This document shows positions 1-16,950 of a stretch of 64,000 nt of DNA, piece by piece (the first letter of the stretch is position 1; each line of letters starts with the position of its first letter). The DNA is from Mycobacterium shigaense (lineage in GTDB: Bacteria; Actinomycetota; Actinomycetes; Mycobacteriales; Mycobacteriaceae), in contig NZ_AP018164.1 of assembly GCF_002356315.1 (NCBI RefSeq), positions 3,906,001-3,970,000 on the forward strand. The letters are read 5' to 3'. The notes below the pieces were generated by a model. The model searched no databases. It had not been told where the DNA came from and was given only the letters and a program-made list of their open reading frames with translations. A program made the position numbers and the translations under genes.

Positions 1-118
1 CTTTCGTTGCCGGCAAGCGGCAGCACGAAGTGTATCGGCATGCATCGCCGCAGTGGCGGCGCGTTACTGTGGTCCGATCGGCCCCAGTAAACAGGCCGGT
101 AGAAAAGTTGAGCAATTT
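1..118. other. upstream sequence without a recognisable gene
   Basis: This is the start of the window, ahead of the fused dehydratase gene. An in-frame ATG at 53 would extend that protein by 22 residues, but the added part resembles neither HadA nor any signal sequence, so I leave it out. No promoter stands out. Confidence 0.4.
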
Positions 119-1150
119 ATGACGGCAGCACCAGAAGCCCCGGCGCTTGAATCGCGGGTCGGCCACTACTACCAGATGGACGACACCTACATCGTCGGAC
201 GCGAGAAGGTGCGCGAGTACGCCCGTGCCGTGCAGGACTACCACCCCGCGCACTGGGACGTGGCCGCCGCCGCCGAGCTCGGCTACTCCGGACTGGTCGC
301 GCCGCTGACTTTCACCTCCGTCCCCGGCATGACCTGCAATCGCCGGATGTTCGAATCCGTGGTCGTCGGCTACGACACCTACCTGCAGACCGAAGAGGTC
401 TTCGAGCAGCACCGTCCGATCGTCGCGGGCGACGAACTGCTGATCGATGTCGAGTTGACCTCGGTGCGCAGGACCGCCGGCAGAGATTTCATCACCGTCA
501 CCAACACCTTCACCGACACCAACGGCGAGCGAGTGCACACCCTGCACACGACCGTCGTCGGGGTCACCGCCGAGGACGTCGATCCGGCGATCAAGTCGGC
601 CGTGCCGAACATCATGATGCACGACGTGGACATCCTCGCCGTCGGCGAATCGGAGACCGGGTATGTGAAGACGGAGCGCCCCGGGGCCGACGTGCGGATC
701 GCCGACGGCGGCGCCACCCGGACACCGGGGACCCCGGTCTTCGAGGATGTACAGGTCGGCGACGAGTTACCGGCGCGCCATGTCCGGCTGTCCCGCGGCG
801 ACCTGGTGAATTATGCCGGCGTGGCCGGCGACGCCAACCCGATCCACTGGGACGAGGGCATCGCCAAGCTGGCCGGGCTTCCCGACGTGATCGCCCACGG
901 GATGCTCACGATGGGCCTGGGTGCCGGATTCGCCTCCGCGTGGTCGGGTGACCCCGGGGCGGTGACCCGCTACACGATTCGGCTGTCCCAGCCCGCGATC
1001 GTCTCGGCCGCCGAGGGCGCCGACATCGAGTACAGCGGCCGGATCAAGTCGCTGGACCCGGAAACCCGCAGCGGGGTCATGCTGGTCGCCGCCAAGTCCG
1101 CCGGCCGCAAGATCTTCGGCATGGCGACCCTGAACGTCCGCTTCCGCTGA
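119..1150 (+). CDS. hadAB: fused HadA/HadB-type (3R)-hydroxyacyl-ACP dehydratase
   Basis: A 343-residue protein made of two hot-dog folds. Residues about 12-165 follow HadA (VGREKVREYA, then AAELGYSGLVAPLTF); residues about 205-343 follow HadB (RGDLVNYAGV, AHGMLTMG, KKIFGMA). The hydratase motif AGDANPIHWD lies in the C-terminal half, with likely catalytic Asp238 and His243. The N-terminal half has no full Asp-x-Asn-Pro motif, as in HadA, which shapes the acyl channel. In M. tuberculosis HadA and HadB are separate subunits dehydrating beta-hydroxyacyl-AcpM in FAS-II mycolic acid elongation; one chain here supplies both. Whether it works in FAS-II or is a paralogue with other substrates cannot be read from sequence. 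The ATG at 119 is chosen because the HadA match begins just after it; a purine-rich AGAAAAG lies upstream. Confidence 0.88.
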   Translation: MTAAPEAPALESRVGHYYQMDDTYIVGREKVREYARAVQDYHPAHWDVAAAAELGYSGLVAPLTFTSVPGMTCNRRMFESVVVGYDTYLQTEEVFEQHRPIVAGDELLIDVELTSVRRTAGRDFITVTNTFTDTNGERVHTLHTTVVGVTAEDVDPAIKSAVPNIMMHDVDILAVGESETGYVKTERPGADVRIADGGATRTPGTPVFEDVQVGDELPARHVRLSRGDLVNYAGVAGDANPIHWDEGIAKLAGLPDVIAHGMLTMGLGAGFASAWSGDPGAVTRYTIRLSQPAIVSAAEGADIEYSGRIKSLDPETRSGVMLVAAKSAGRKIFGMATLNVRFR

Positions 1151-1240
1151 GCCGCCGCGCGCCGCCCCGCGGCAACGCGGCCCGACTGTCGTGTCGTTTT
1201 TCCGCCAGTCTTGTCGGTGTGCGGGTGTAACTGTGGAAGC

Positions 1241-2728
1241 GTGCATGACGATTTCGAGCGCTGTTACCGAGCCGTGCAGTCCAAGGACGCCCGGTTCGAC
1301 GGCTGGTTCGTCACCGCGGTGCTGACGACGCGGATCTACTGCCGGCCCAGCTGCCCCGTGCGGCCGCCTTTCGCACGCAACGTGCGGTTTTACCCGACGG
1401 CAGCGGCCGCGCAACGGGCAGGATTTCGGGCATGCAAGCGGTGCCGTCCAGACGCGACGCCGGGGTCGCCGGAGTGGAATGTGCGCGGTGACGTCGTTGC
1501 ACGCACGATGCGGCTGATCGCCGACGGCACCGTCGACCGCGAGGGCGTCGGCGGTCTGTCGGCCCATCTCGGATACACCACGCGTCAACTGGAGCGGCTG
1601 TTGCAGGCCGAGGTCGGCGCCGGACCGGCCGCGCTGGCTCGCGCGCAACGGGCTCAGACCGCCCGCGTGCTGATCGAGACCACCGACCTACCCTTTGGCG
1701 ATATCGCCTTCGCCGCCGGCTTTTCCAGCATCCGGCAGTTCAACGAGACCGTGCGCCTGGTATTCGAGTCGACGCCGTCGTCGTTGCGCACCCGCGCGGC
1801 GGCCCGCGCCGAATCCGATGCCGCACCGCCGGGAACGGTGTGCCTGCGGCTGCCGGTTCGCCTGCCCTTTGCCCCGGAAGGGGTCTTCGGCCATCTTGCC
1901 GCCGGCGCCGTCCCGGGTTGCGAGGAGGTCCGCGACGGCGCCTACCGACGCACCCTGCGGCTCCCTTTCGGTCACGCGATCGTCGCGTTGACCCCCGCGG
2001 TCGACCACGTCCGATGCGTGTTGATGCTCAACGACTTTCGCGACCTCACCACCGCGATCGCCCGCTGCCGGCGGCTGCTGGACCTCGACGCCGACCCCGA
2101 GGCGATCGTGGACGCGCTGAGCCGCGACCCCGACCTCGCGCCGATTGTCGCCAAGGCGCCGGGACAACGCATTCCCCGCACGGTCGACGAGGCCGAGCTC
2201 GCGGTGCGCGCAGTGCTGGGTCAGCAGGTGTCTACCAAAGCCGCGCGAACCCATGCCGGCAGGCTGGTTACGGCCTACGGGCAGCGGGTGCACGACCCCG
2301 ACGGCGCGTTGACCCACACCTTCCCGTCCGTCGGCGAGCTCGCCGAGATCGACCCTGCCCACCTGGCGGTCCCCAAAGCCCGGCGACGGACGCTAACTGC
2401 GCTGGTCTCCGGACTCGCCGGTGAGAGCGTGGTTCTGGACGCCGGCAGCGACTGGGGATCCGCGCGTGCACAATTGTTGGCCCTGCCGGGCATCGGACCG
2501 TGGACGGCGGAGGTGATCGCGATGCGCGGACTCGGCGACCCGGATGCCTTCCCCGCGAGCGACCTTGGTCTCCAGCTCGCCGCCAAACAGCTGGGCCTGC
2601 CGACCCGGCAACGGAATCTGGTGGAGCGCAGCGCACGCTGGCGACCCTGGCGCTCGTACGCCACCCAACACTTGTGGACGACGCTCGAGCATCCGGTCAA
2701 CCATTGGCCCCCAGGGGAGGTCGCATGA
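1241..2728 (+). CDS. alkA: bifunctional Ada-type activator / DNA-3-methyladenine glycosylase II
   Basis: A 495-residue protein of the Ada-AlkA fusion type found in mycobacteria (M. tuberculosis Rv1317c). The N-terminal Ada zinc domain carries Cys34, Cys38 (YCRPSC) and Cys65, Cys68 (CKRC); one of these normally takes a methyl group from DNA methylphosphotriesters and turns the protein into an activator. An AraC-type helix-turn-helix follows (about 85-190). The AlkA half ends with a helix-hairpin-helix glycosylase core ([11 protein letters not shown]) and catalytic Asp441 in FPASDLGL; it excises alkylated bases. GTG at 1241 is chosen because GGAAG sits 3-7 bases before it and the protein then begins HDDFERCY, the usual start. 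The stop overlaps the ogt start (ATGA), so the two are co-translated. Confidence 0.95.
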   Translation: MHDDFERCYRAVQSKDARFDGWFVTAVLTTRIYCRPSCPVRPPFARNVRFYPTAAAAQRAGFRACKRCRPDATPGSPEWNVRGDVVARTMRLIADGTVDREGVGGLSAHLGYTTRQLERLLQAEVGAGPAALARAQRAQTARVLIETTDLPFGDIAFAAGFSSIRQFNETVRLVFESTPSSLRTRAAARAESDAAPPGTVCLRLPVRLPFAPEGVFGHLAAGAVPGCEEVRDGAYRRTLRLPFGHAIVALTPAVDHVRCVLMLNDFRDLTTAIARCRRLLDLDADPEAIVDALSRDPDLAPIVAKAPGQRIPRTVDEAELAVRAVLGQQVSTKAARTHAGRLVTAYGQRVHDPDGALTHTFPSVGELAEIDPAHLAVPKARRRTLTALVSGLAGESVVLDAGSDWGSARAQLLALPGIGPWTAEVIAMRGLGDPDAFPASDLGLQLAAKQLGLPTRQRNLVERSARWRPWRSYATQHLWTTLEHPVNHWPPGEVA

Positions 2729-3216
2729 TTTCCTACCGCACCATCGACAGCCCGATCGGATTGTTGACCCTCGCCGGCCGCGGCTCGGTGCTGACCAACC
2801 TCCGCATGGTCGACCAGACCTACGAACCCAGCCGCGCCGACTGGTCACCCGATCAGGAAGCTTTTGGCAAGGCCGTCGTACAACTCGACGCGTATTTCGC
2901 CGGCGAACTCACCGATTTCGATCTTGACCTGGATCTGCGGGGCACCCAGTTTCAGCGAAGAGTCTGGGAAGCGCTGCGGACCATCCCCTACGGCGAGACC
3001 CGGTCCTATGGCGAAATCGCCGAGCAGATCGGCGCGCCCGGCTCCGCACGCGCAGTCGGATTGGCCAACGGGCATAACCCGATTGCCATTGTCGTGCCGT
3101 GTCATCGGGTTATCGGCGCCAATGGCGGCCTCACCGGCTTCGGCGGGGGGCTGGATCGTAAGCGAACCCTGCTCGATTTGGAGAAGCAGCGAACAAACTT
3201 GACGCTGTTCGACTAA
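2725..3216 (+). CDS. ogt: methylated-DNA-protein cysteine methyltransferase
   Basis: A 163-residue O6-alkylguanine-DNA alkyltransferase. It moves the alkyl group from O6-alkylguanine to its own cysteine in a single-use reaction. The active-site motif VVPCHRVIG is present with Cys126; the DNA-binding part ([11 protein letters not shown]) precedes it and GFGGGLDRK follows it. ATG at 2725 overlaps the alkA stop by four bases and has GGGGAGG just upstream, so translational coupling with alkA is expected. Induction through the Ada half of AlkA is known in this family and would coordinate both genes. Length matches mycobacterial Ogt. Confidence 0.95.
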   Translation: MISYRTIDSPIGLLTLAGRGSVLTNLRMVDQTYEPSRADWSPDQEAFGKAVVQLDAYFAGELTDFDLDLDLRGTQFQRRVWEALRTIPYGETRSYGEIAEQIGAPGSARAVGLANGHNPIAIVVPCHRVIGANGGLTGFGGGLDRKRTLLDLEKQRTNLTLFD

Positions 3217-3237
3217 ATGAAATACAGACATACACAT

Positions 3238-3271
3238 ACAAAAACACCCCCTTTGCAGGGGGTGTTTTTGT
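3238..3271. terminator. bidirectional intrinsic terminator between ogt and the rRNA operon
   Basis: A perfect 14-bp stem (ACAAAAACACCCCC at 3238-3251, complement at 3258-3271) with a six-base loop TTTGCA. The arms carry A5 on one side and T5 on the other, so each strand reads as a GC stem followed by a U tract. The genes converge here: ogt from the left, 5S rRNA from the right. Confidence 0.9.
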
Positions 3272-3274
3272 GTA

Positions 3275-3389
3275 TGTTCGGCGGTGTCCGACTTTTCCAC
3301 CCGAGTGGGCAGTATCATTGGCGCTGACAGGCTTAGCTTCCGGGTTCGGGATGGGACCGGGCGTTTCCCTGTCGCTGTGGCCGCCGTAA
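3275..3389 (-). rRNA. rrf: 5S ribosomal RNA
   Basis: The reverse complement begins TTACGGCGGCCACAGCG and ends CACCGCCGAACA, the ends of mycobacterial 5S rRNA, 115 nt in all. The terminal arms pair (GGCGGC with GCCGCC). It lies about 100 nt after the 23S gene and directly ahead of the terminator. Confidence 0.95.
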
Positions 3390-3489
3390 CTCTATTACGG
3401 AATCACTATTTTGTTAGTTGTTCTGGTGGGGGGTGTGGTGCCCAAGGAGCTACATCGTAGCTCTTGAACATCAGTGGTTGCGAGTTGTG

Positions 3490-8369
<4,880 letters not shown>

Positions 8370-8576
8370 ACCCCTCGTTAGACGAGGTGAATTCACAATC
8401 AGAGAAAATCTGACCTAACAAAAAGACGCCAATGTTACTGGCATCAAAAAACGACCATACTCACACACGGGGAGTGTTAAAAGTATGGTCAAAAAAACAA
8501 CAACAAACAAAAACACCAAACACACTATTGAGTTCTCAAACAACACTCTTGCTTGTTTCGCCCGCTTCGGGGCAAC
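8370..8576 (-). other. rRNA operon leader with processing hairpins
   Basis: Leader between the inferred start of the proximal promoter transcript and mature 16S. It is AT-rich and holds a 9-bp stem GACCATACT/AGTATGGTC (8453-8461 with 8482-8490). A smaller stem around 8426-8445 (GCCAAT/ACTGGC region) lies nearer the gene. These are candidate RNase III processing structures. BoxA is listed separately. Confidence 0.7.
8525..8541 (-). promoter_or_regulatory. rRNA BoxA antitermination element
   Basis: The reverse complement is GTTTGAGAACTCAATAG, the mycobacterial BoxA (core GAACTCAATAG) bound by NusB-NusE to prevent Rho-dependent termination. A GC-rich hairpin GCCCCGAAGCGGGC (about 8560-8573) just upstream takes the BoxB position. 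Confidence 0.8.
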
Positions 8577-8582
8577 CCTGCC

Positions 8583-8612
8583 AGCTTAATACGAATCCGG
8601 CAGAGGAGTCAA
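8583..8612 (-). promoter_or_regulatory. proximal rRNA promoter (PCL1-like)
   Basis: Reverse complement: -35 TTGACT (8607-8612), an 18-bp spacer, then -10 TAAGCT (8583-8588). It is followed by GGCAGGGTTGCCCC, matching the conserved start of mycobacterial rRNA leaders. This is a SigA-type promoter; start site expected near 8576. Confidence 0.85.
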
Positions 8613-8660
8613 CCCCCAATTTTTGGCGATCTTGGCGATCGCTGCGGGAGTTGCCGTGCC

Positions 8661-8690
8661 AGGTTAGTACCAGTCCGGCGAGGGAGTCAA
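8661..8690 (-). promoter_or_regulatory. distal rRNA promoter (P1-like)
   Basis: Reverse complement: -35 TTGACT (8685-8690), 18-bp spacer, -10 TAACCT (8661-8666), followed by GGCACGG. Its layout and spacer closely copy the proximal promoter 78 bp downstream (both contain CGCCGGA/TGCCGGA in the spacer). It lies 57 bp beyond the murA stop. Confidence 0.82.
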
Positions 8691-8746
8691 GGCCCCGGTC
8701 TCGGTCTCCTTGGAGGGCGACCGCGCCTGTGGGGCACTGACTTTGG

Positions 8747-10000
8747 CTACTGTACCCGCTCGATCTCCGCTCCCAAAATCGCCAGGTTTTCCACGAACAA
8801 CGGGTAGCCGCGATCGATGTGGAAGACGTCGTGGACCTCGGTGTCGCCGTCGGCGACCAGCCCGGCGAGTACCAGGCCGGCGCCCGCCCGGATGTCCGAA
8901 CACCACACCGGAGCGCTTGACAACTGCGGGAGTCCGCGGACCACGGCGTGGTGCCCGTCGGTGCGGGCGTCGGCGCCTAGCCTGATCATTTCCTCGACGA
9001 AGCGAAAGCGCGCCTCGAACACGTTTTCCGTGATCATCGACGTGCCGTCGGCTATCGATGCCAACGCGATCGCCATCGGCTGCAGGTCGGTCGGGAATCC
9101 GGGAAAGGGCAAGGTCGCGACGTTGACGGCCTTCGGCCGCTCGTACTGAGTTATCCGAAAGCTGTTGTCGGTCTGGGTGACCGTGGCCCCCGCGTCGTGC
9201 AGCTTGTGCAACACCACCTGCAAGTGAGCCGGATCGACGCCGGTAATCGAGATGTCACCGCGAGTGATGGCGGCCGCGATACCCCAGGTGGCGGCGACGA
9301 TGCGGTCCCCGATCACGCGGTGCTCGGTGGGATACAGCCGCGGAACGCCGGTGACCGTCATCGTCGGTGAACCCGCGCCTTCGACCTGGGCACCCATCTG
9401 GTTCAGCATCGTGCACAAATCAACGACGTCCGGTTCGCGCGCGGCGTTGTGGATCGTGGTGACGCCCTCGGCCACGACTGCGGCCATCAGAATGTTCTCG
9501 GTGGCCCCGACGGAGGGAAACTCGAGCTGAATCTCCGCGCCCCGCAGGGTGTCTGCCTGCGCCACGACACAACCGTGCTCGATATTGCACTGCGCGCCCA
9601 GCTGCCGCAGACCGGCCTGATGCATGTCCAGCGGGCGTGATCCGATGGCATCGCCCCCGGGCAGGGCGACCTTGGCGCGTTTACACCGGCCGACCAACGG
9701 GCCCAGCACACAGACCGAGGCGCGGAACTGGCGTACCGCCGCGAAGTCCGCGTCGTATTTCGGTTCGTCCGGCGAGGTGATGCGGGCCACGTCACCGTCC
9801 AACTCGACGGTGGCGCCCAGGCCGCGCAGCACTTCGGCCATCAGGGGCACGTCGAGGATGTCGGGACAGTTGGTGATCGTGCTGGTGCCTTCGGCCAGCA
9901 AAGTGGCAGCCATAAGCTTGAGCACGCTGTTCTTGGCGCCCCCTACAGCGACGTCGCCCGACAACCGGTTGCCCCCGGTCACCACGAATCGCTCTGCCAC
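8747..10000 (-). CDS. murA: UDP-N-acetylglucosamine 1-carboxyvinyltransferase
   Basis: A 417-residue cytoplasmic enzyme that transfers enolpyruvate from PEP to UDP-GlcNAc, the first committed step of peptidoglycan synthesis. The substrate motif [11 protein letters not shown] lies at residues 20-30. The catalytic loop reads [15 protein letters not shown]: position 117 is Asp where most bacteria have the Cys that fosfomycin alkylates. Asp here is the known reason mycobacterial MurA ignores fosfomycin. Length matches M. tuberculosis MurA. The rRNA operon follows on the same strand with its own promoters. Confidence 0.97.
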   Translation of the reverse strand: MAERFVVTGGNRLSGDVAVGGAKNSVLKLMAATLLAEGTSTITNCPDILDVPLMAEVLRGLGATVELDGDVARITSPDEPKYDADFAAVRQFRASVCVLGPLVGRCKRAKVALPGGDAIGSRPLDMHQAGLRQLGAQCNIEHGCVVAQADTLRGAEIQLEFPSVGATENILMAAVVAEGVTTIHNAAREPDVVDLCTMLNQMGAQVEGAGSPTMTVTGVPRLYPTEHRVIGDRIVAATWGIAAAITRGDISITGVDPAHLQVVLHKLHDAGATVTQTDNSFRITQYERPKAVNVATLPFPGFPTDLQPMAIALASIADGTSMITENVFEARFRFVEEMIRLGADARTDGHHAVVRGLPQLSSAPVWCSDIRAGAGLVLAGLVADGDTEVHDVFHIDRGYPLFVENLAILGAEIERVQ

Positions 10001-10070
10001 CCGCGTCAGTCTAGTGAAGCGGTTTCGGCTTGTCAGTCAGCATCGGCGCTCTGCCGAGTACGGTTTTCTC

Positions 10071-10646
10071 ATGGCGATACACCTGACCCGCATATATACG
10101 CGGACCGGCGATGACGGAACGACGGGGTTGAGCGATTTCTCACGGGTCTCGAAAAACGACGCCCGGCTGGTGGCCTACGCCGATTGCGACGAGGCCAACT
10201 CGGCGATCGGGGCCGCGATCGCGCTGGGGCAACCCGAGGCGAAGATCGCCGCTGTGCTGCGGCAAATCCAGCACGACCTGTTCGACGCCGGTGCGGATCT
10301 GTCAACGCCGGTGGTCGCCGATCCCAAACATCCGCCGCTAAGGGTCCCCCAGGCCTACATCGACCGGCTCGAAGCCTGGTGCGACAGCTTCAACGAGGCC
10401 TTGCCGGCGCTGAACTCCTTTGTGCTGCCGGGCGGCTCGCCGCTGTCGGCGCTGTTACACGTGGCGCGTACGGTCGTGCGCCGCGCCGAGCGATCGGCGT
10501 GGGCCGCCGTCGACGCCCACCATGACGGGGTCAGCGTGCTGCCGGCGAAATACCTGAACCGGCTTTCGGATCTGCTGTTCATCCTGTCGCGGGTGGCCAA
10601 TCCCGACGGGGATGTGCTCTGGCAGCCGGGCGGACAAAAGCCGTAG
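10071..10646 (+). CDS. cobO: PduO-type cob(I)alamin adenosyltransferase
   Basis: A 191-residue ATP:cob(I)alamin adenosyltransferase of the PduO family (as M. tuberculosis Rv1314c). It makes adenosylcobalamin, the cofactor of methylmalonyl-CoA mutase. The N-terminal signature IYTRTGDDGTTGL (residues 7-19) binds ATP, and the C-terminal part has VVRRAERS and KYLNRLSDLLF, typical of the trimeric active site. ATG at 10071 is chosen because the family start lies there; an open frame runs further upstream into murA antisense. It is divergent from murA with only 70 bp between, so the two promoters share that gap. Confidence 0.93.
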   Translation: MAIHLTRIYTRTGDDGTTGLSDFSRVSKNDARLVAYADCDEANSAIGAAIALGQPEAKIAAVLRQIQHDLFDAGADLSTPVVADPKHPPLRVPQAYIDRLEAWCDSFNEALPALNSFVLPGGSPLSALLHVARTVVRRAERSAWAAVDAHHDGVSVLPAKYLNRLSDLLFILSRVANPDGDVLWQPGGQKP

Positions 10647-10664
10647 TCCCGAAGGGTTTCGCGG

Positions 10665-11108
10665 TCAGACGCTGCGCTTACGCGCGCGTGGTGAGGGGCG
10701 CGACTCCAGCCAGGACAAGAATGCGGTCAGCGCGCCCTGGTCGAGTGCCAACTCGTAGCCCGACCCGCGGTCCTGTGTCGTGTCGCGCAGTTCCAGCACG
10801 ACGATCTCGTCGGTCATGATGTCGAACTCGTCGCCGCGTGGCGCGCGCCGGGCGACAATTTCCACGCCGCGCCGGCCCAGCCGACGATCCGGCCACAGGC
10901 GCAGGCTCGACAGGCGGTAAAACGCGGCCTCACCACCGCGGTAGCGAATCACCCCGTGCCGCCAGCCATGACCGCCGACCGCGGGGATATCCCGCATGAT
11001 CCCGGCCGTTCCGCCCTGCCGGAGCTTCCACAGCCGGTAGCTCAGGGCGAGAACCGCCGCACCCAATACGACCACGAGCACGACCATGCCGACCATGGGC
11101 GCGCTCAT
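10665..11108 (-). CDS. DUF2550 membrane-anchored protein
   Basis: A 147-residue protein like M. tuberculosis Rv1312. One N-terminal membrane helix (VGMVVLVVVLGAAVLALSY, residues 6-24) is followed by a soluble domain rich in Arg and Asp (RYRGGEAAFYRLSSLRLWPD). The function is unknown. It starts 6 bp after atpC and is always the last gene of the mycobacterial atp cluster, so it is probably co-transcribed with it. Confidence 0.88.
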   Translation of the reverse strand: MSAPMVGMVVLVVVLGAAVLALSYRLWKLRQGGTAGIMRDIPAVGGHGWRHGVIRYRGGEAAFYRLSSLRLWPDRRLGRRGVEIVARRAPRGDEFDIMTDEIVVLELRDTTQDRGSGYELALDQGALTAFLSWLESRPSPRARKRSV

Positions 11109-11114
11109 CGGCAG

Positions 11115-11480
11115 TTAGTCAATCGCGCCGACGGCGCGCAATCTCGCACGTCCCCTGGCGGCAGTGCGGGGATCGTCGGATTCAGAGTCCGCCTTGGCGG
11201 CGCTCTCGTCGATCTCGGACTCGAATTCCGCGGACTCAGCCAACACGGTCACGCTCTCCTCGGTCACCGACAAGAACCCGCCGTCCACCGCAATCCGCAG
11301 ATCGTCCTGACCTTCCCGCTCGACGCGCACCATGGCGTCGTCGACCAACTGAGCCACCAGCGGGATGTGCCGTGGCAGGATGCCGATCTCGCCGACGGTG
11401 GTGCGAGTGAACAAGAACGTTGCTTCACCCGACCAGATCTTGCGGTCGACAGCGACGATCTCGACGTTCAATTCGGCCAT
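11115..11480 (-). CDS. atpC: ATP synthase epsilon subunit
   Basis: A 121-residue F1 central-stalk subunit coupling gamma rotation to catalysis and restraining hydrolysis. The beta-sandwich domain is clear ([19 protein letters not shown], then [12 protein letters not shown]). The C-terminal helical part is short, as in mycobacteria. It lies 30 bp after atpD. Confidence 0.95.
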   Translation of the reverse strand: MAELNVEIVAVDRKIWSGEATFLFTRTTVGEIGILPRHIPLVAQLVDDAMVRVEREGQDDLRIAVDGGFLSVTEESVTVLAESAEFESEIDESAAKADSESDDPRTAARGRARLRAVGAID

Positions 11481-11510
11481 TTCACACCACCTTTCGGCTC
11501 GACGCGGGCG

Positions 11511-13888
<2,378 letters not shown>

Positions 13889-13891
13889 GCG

Positions 13892-15544
13892 CTACTTCTT
13901 CTTCTCTTCCGGCGCCGGCTTGTTGACCTTCACCGACTCCTTGGCCAGATCCTCTTCGTCCAGCGCCTCGACGCGCTCGTCGGGAACCACCGACCCGCCG
14001 CCCGTGGCGGCGAAGCCCTTCTTGAAGTTGTTGATGATCTTCTCGAGCTCTTCGGCCGCCTCGTCGGAAAGCTTTCCGCTGTCCCGGATTCCGGTCAAGA
14101 TCTGCTCTTCGGACGCCCGCACGTGATCCAGCAGCTCGGTTTCGAATCGCCGGACGTCCTCGACGGGCACCGAGTCCAGGTGACCGCCGGTGCCCAGGAA
14201 GATCGAGACCACCTGCTCCTCGACGGGCAGGGGCTGGTACTGCGGCTGCTTGAGCAGTTCGACCAGCCGCGCACCGCGGTCCAGCTGCGCTTTGGAGGTG
14301 GCGTCCAGGTCCGAGGCGAATGCGGCGAACGCTTCCAGCTCGCGGAACTGCGACAGGTCGAGACGGAGACTTCCTGCCACCTCTTTCATTGCCTTGATCT
14401 GCGCGGCACCGCCGACTCGGGACACCGAAACACCGACGTTGATGGCCGGTCGCACACCCTGGTTGAACAGGTCCGACTCCAGGAAGCACTGGCCGTCGGT
14501 GATCGAGATGACGTTGGTGGGGATGTAGGCCGAGATGTCGTTGGCCTTGGTCTCAATGATCGGCAGACCGGTCAGGGAGCCGCCGCCGAGTTCATCGGAT
14601 AGCTTGGCGCAACGCTCCAACAGGCGCGAGTGCAGGTAGAAGACGTCACCCGGGTATGCCTCGCGGCCCGGCGGGCGACGCAGCAGCAGCGAGATCGCGC
14701 GGTACGCCTCGGCCTGCTTGCTCAGGTCGTCGAAGACGATCAGCACGTGTTTGCCGTCGTACATCCAGTGCTGAGCGATCGCCGAACCGGTGTAGGGCGC
14801 AAGCCATTTGAATCCGGCAGAGTCAGATGCCGGCGCGGCGACAATGGTCGTGTACTCCATCGCACCGCCCTCGTCCAGCGCGCGGCGCACGGAAGCGATC
14901 GTGGTGCCCTTCTGCCCGATGGCCACGTAGACGCAGCGCACTTGCTTCTTGGGATCGCCGGTCTCCCAGTTCTTGCGCTGGTTGAGGATCGTGTCGACGC
15001 AGACGGCGGTCTTGCCGGTCTTGCGGTCGCCGATGATCAGCTGACGCTGGCCGCGCCCAATCGGGGTCATGGCGTCGATGGCCTTGATACCGGTCTGCAG
15101 CGGCTCGCTCACGCTTTGGCGCTGCACCACCGACGGAGCCTGGATCTCCAACGCGCGCCGGGTGTCGGTCTCGATGTCGCCCTGGCCGTCGATGGGGTGA
15201 CCCAGCGGGTTGACCACGCGACCGAGGAAGGCGTCGCCGACGGGCACCGACAGCACCTCGCCGGTGCGCTTGACCTGCTGGCCTTGCTCAATCTTCTCGA
15301 AGTCACCCAGGATCACCGCGCCGACGCTGTGCTCGTCGAGGTTGAGGGCCACGCCGAGCACGCCGCCGGCGAACTCGAGCAGCTCCTGGGTCATGACCGA
15401 CGGCAGACCTTCGACGTGGGCGATGCCGTCTCCGGCGTCGACGACGGTACCGACCTCTTCGCGGGAGGTGTCGGAGGTGAAGGAACCTACGTACTCTTCG
15501 ATCGCGCTCTGGATGTCATCAGCGGAGATTGTCAACTCGGCCAT
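13892..15544 (-). CDS. atpA: ATP synthase alpha subunit
   Basis: The 550-residue non-catalytic nucleotide-binding F1 subunit. Walker A is GDRKTGKTA and the family signature [14 protein letters not shown] is present. The C-terminus runs about 35 residues past the E. coli protein ([15 protein letters not shown] to PAPEEKKK): this is the mycobacterial extension that latches ATP hydrolysis. ATG at 15544 is chosen because the protein then begins [11 protein letters not shown]; the open frame continues upstream only as shadow. Confidence 0.97.
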   Translation of the reverse strand: MAELTISADDIQSAIEEYVGSFTSDTSREEVGTVVDAGDGIAHVEGLPSVMTQELLEFAGGVLGVALNLDEHSVGAVILGDFEKIEQGQQVKRTGEVLSVPVGDAFLGRVVNPLGHPIDGQGDIETDTRRALEIQAPSVVQRQSVSEPLQTGIKAIDAMTPIGRGQRQLIIGDRKTGKTAVCVDTILNQRKNWETGDPKKQVRCVYVAIGQKGTTIASVRRALDEGGAMEYTTIVAAPASDSAGFKWLAPYTGSAIAQHWMYDGKHVLIVFDDLSKQAEAYRAISLLLRRPPGREAYPGDVFYLHSRLLERCAKLSDELGGGSLTGLPIIETKANDISAYIPTNVISITDGQCFLESDLFNQGVRPAINVGVSVSRVGGAAQIKAMKEVAGSLRLDLSQFRELEAFAAFASDLDATSKAQLDRGARLVELLKQPQYQPLPVEEQVVSIFLGTGGHLDSVPVEDVRRFETELLDHVRASEEQILTGIRDSGKLSDEAAEELEKIINNFKKGFAATGGGSVVPDERVEALDEEDLAKESVKVNKPAPEEKKK

Positions 15545-15603
15545 GGCTTTTCGTCTTCCTACTTGATTTCCGGCGTTCGCGGGGTTGGGGTGGCTGGTTC
15601 GGG

Positions 15604-16944
15604 TTAGTCGGGCAGCTCGGCCTCGGCCGCGGCCAGCCGCGATGAGAGCGATCCGTCGATCACCTCGTCGGCGACTGCGATGAGAAGCCCGCCCAACAGC
15701 TCGGCGTCGATCTCGAGTTGCACCGAGACCGGATGCCCGTAGATACGGCTGAGCACCTCGGTGAGGCGCGTGCGCTGGGCGTCGCTGAGCTCGGCCGCCG
15801 CGGTGACGGCGGCGACGACCTCGCCGCGACGGGCCACCGCAACTTCCGCCAGGAACTGCACGGCCTCCTCGGCCTGCTGACCCCGCAGCAGCTCCACGGT
15901 CTGCGACAGCAACGCGAGCACGATCGGATTGACCTTGCCGCTGCTGGCGTCGAGCACCTTGCGCAGCAACTCCACCCGCTTGTCGGCGGGAGTGGCGTAG
16001 TCGCCCAACAGAATCCCGAGCCGCGGCTGGGCGTCGAGAACCCGGGAGAAGCGGAACAGCTGGTCTTCGACCTCGTCGATCTTGCCGTCCCGTTCGGCGG
16101 ACTCCAGAAGCGCCTGGCGCGACACGTGCTCGATCGCGTCGACCAGATCGGAGTTCGCCGACCACCGCTCCGAGACGGCAGCGCGCAGCACCTCGAGTGT
16201 GGGGTCGCCGACCTTGTCGGACACCAGCCCCTCGATCAGCCGAACTCGCGGCCCCGCGTCCTCGGCGGGCACGGTGAGGTACCGGGTGACGACGAGCTCC
16301 TGGTCCAGCAATTGCCCCACCGCCACCAACTCGCTGGACAGCGTCGAAAGCCCCTTGCTGTCAAGGTTTTTGGCGATGGTGGTGAACCGATCGGACAGGC
16401 TGCGCAGCGCCTCGCGACTCGACGAGCGCATCTTGGTCATCAGCGGGTAGGAAACCTCGGCCGACGCCGGCGCCATGGCGTCGAGTTCGTCCAGGAACCG
16501 ATCCACGGTGGACGACTGCTGATCGGCGTCGGCGACGTAGTTACGCACCAATTCCTCTGCCTGACGCACAGATTCGTGGCCGAGCTCGAGACGGAGCTGA
16601 CGGGTCAGCTGGGCCCGGAGCAACTCCACCTGACGGCCGCCCTGGTCCGTGATGCGTTCCGCCTCGACATCGGCTTGGGCGCGCAACTGCTCGGTGATGC
16701 GCTCGGCGTCGGACTTGGCCTCTTCGACGACCTGCTCTGCCTCTGACTTCGCTGCCTCGACAGCCTTGCTGTGGGCGGTGGTCGATTCCCGGAGCCGGTC
16801 GGCGGCCTTGGCCGAATCCTCCAGCTGCTGGCGCACCGCGTTCTGCCGCGCGGTCATCAAATTGCGCACCGGCGGAACGACATAGCGCACCACCAGGAAC
16901 ACGATGGCGGCGAACCCGATCAGCTGCCCGATAAACGTCGACAT
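15604..16944 (-). CDS. atpH: ATP synthase fused b-delta subunit
   Basis: A 446-residue fusion found in mycobacteria. The first ~20 residues are the b membrane anchor ([20 protein letters not shown]), then a long charged coiled coil (to about 165, rich in [13 protein letters not shown]-type heptads), then a delta (OSCP) domain to the C-terminus ([14 protein letters not shown]). It forms the peripheral stalk together with AtpF, holding F1 against the membrane. Six bases separate it from atpF. Confidence 0.95.
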   Translation of the reverse strand: MSTFIGQLIGFAAIVFLVVRYVVPPVRNLMTARQNAVRQQLEDSAKAADRLRESTTAHSKAVEAAKSEAEQVVEEAKSDAERITEQLRAQADVEAERITDQGGRQVELLRAQLTRQLRLELGHESVRQAEELVRNYVADADQQSSTVDRFLDELDAMAPASAEVSYPLMTKMRSSSREALRSLSDRFTTIAKNLDSKGLSTLSSELVAVGQLLDQELVVTRYLTVPAEDAGPRVRLIEGLVSDKVGDPTLEVLRAAVSERWSANSDLVDAIEHVSRQALLESAERDGKIDEVEDQLFRFSRVLDAQPRLGILLGDYATPADKRVELLRKVLDASSGKVNPIVLALLSQTVELLRGQQAEEAVQFLAEVAVARRGEVVAAVTAAAELSDAQRTRLTEVLSRIYGHPVSVQLEIDAELLGGLLIAVADEVIDGSLSSRLAAAEAELPD

Positions 16945-16950
16945 TGATAA

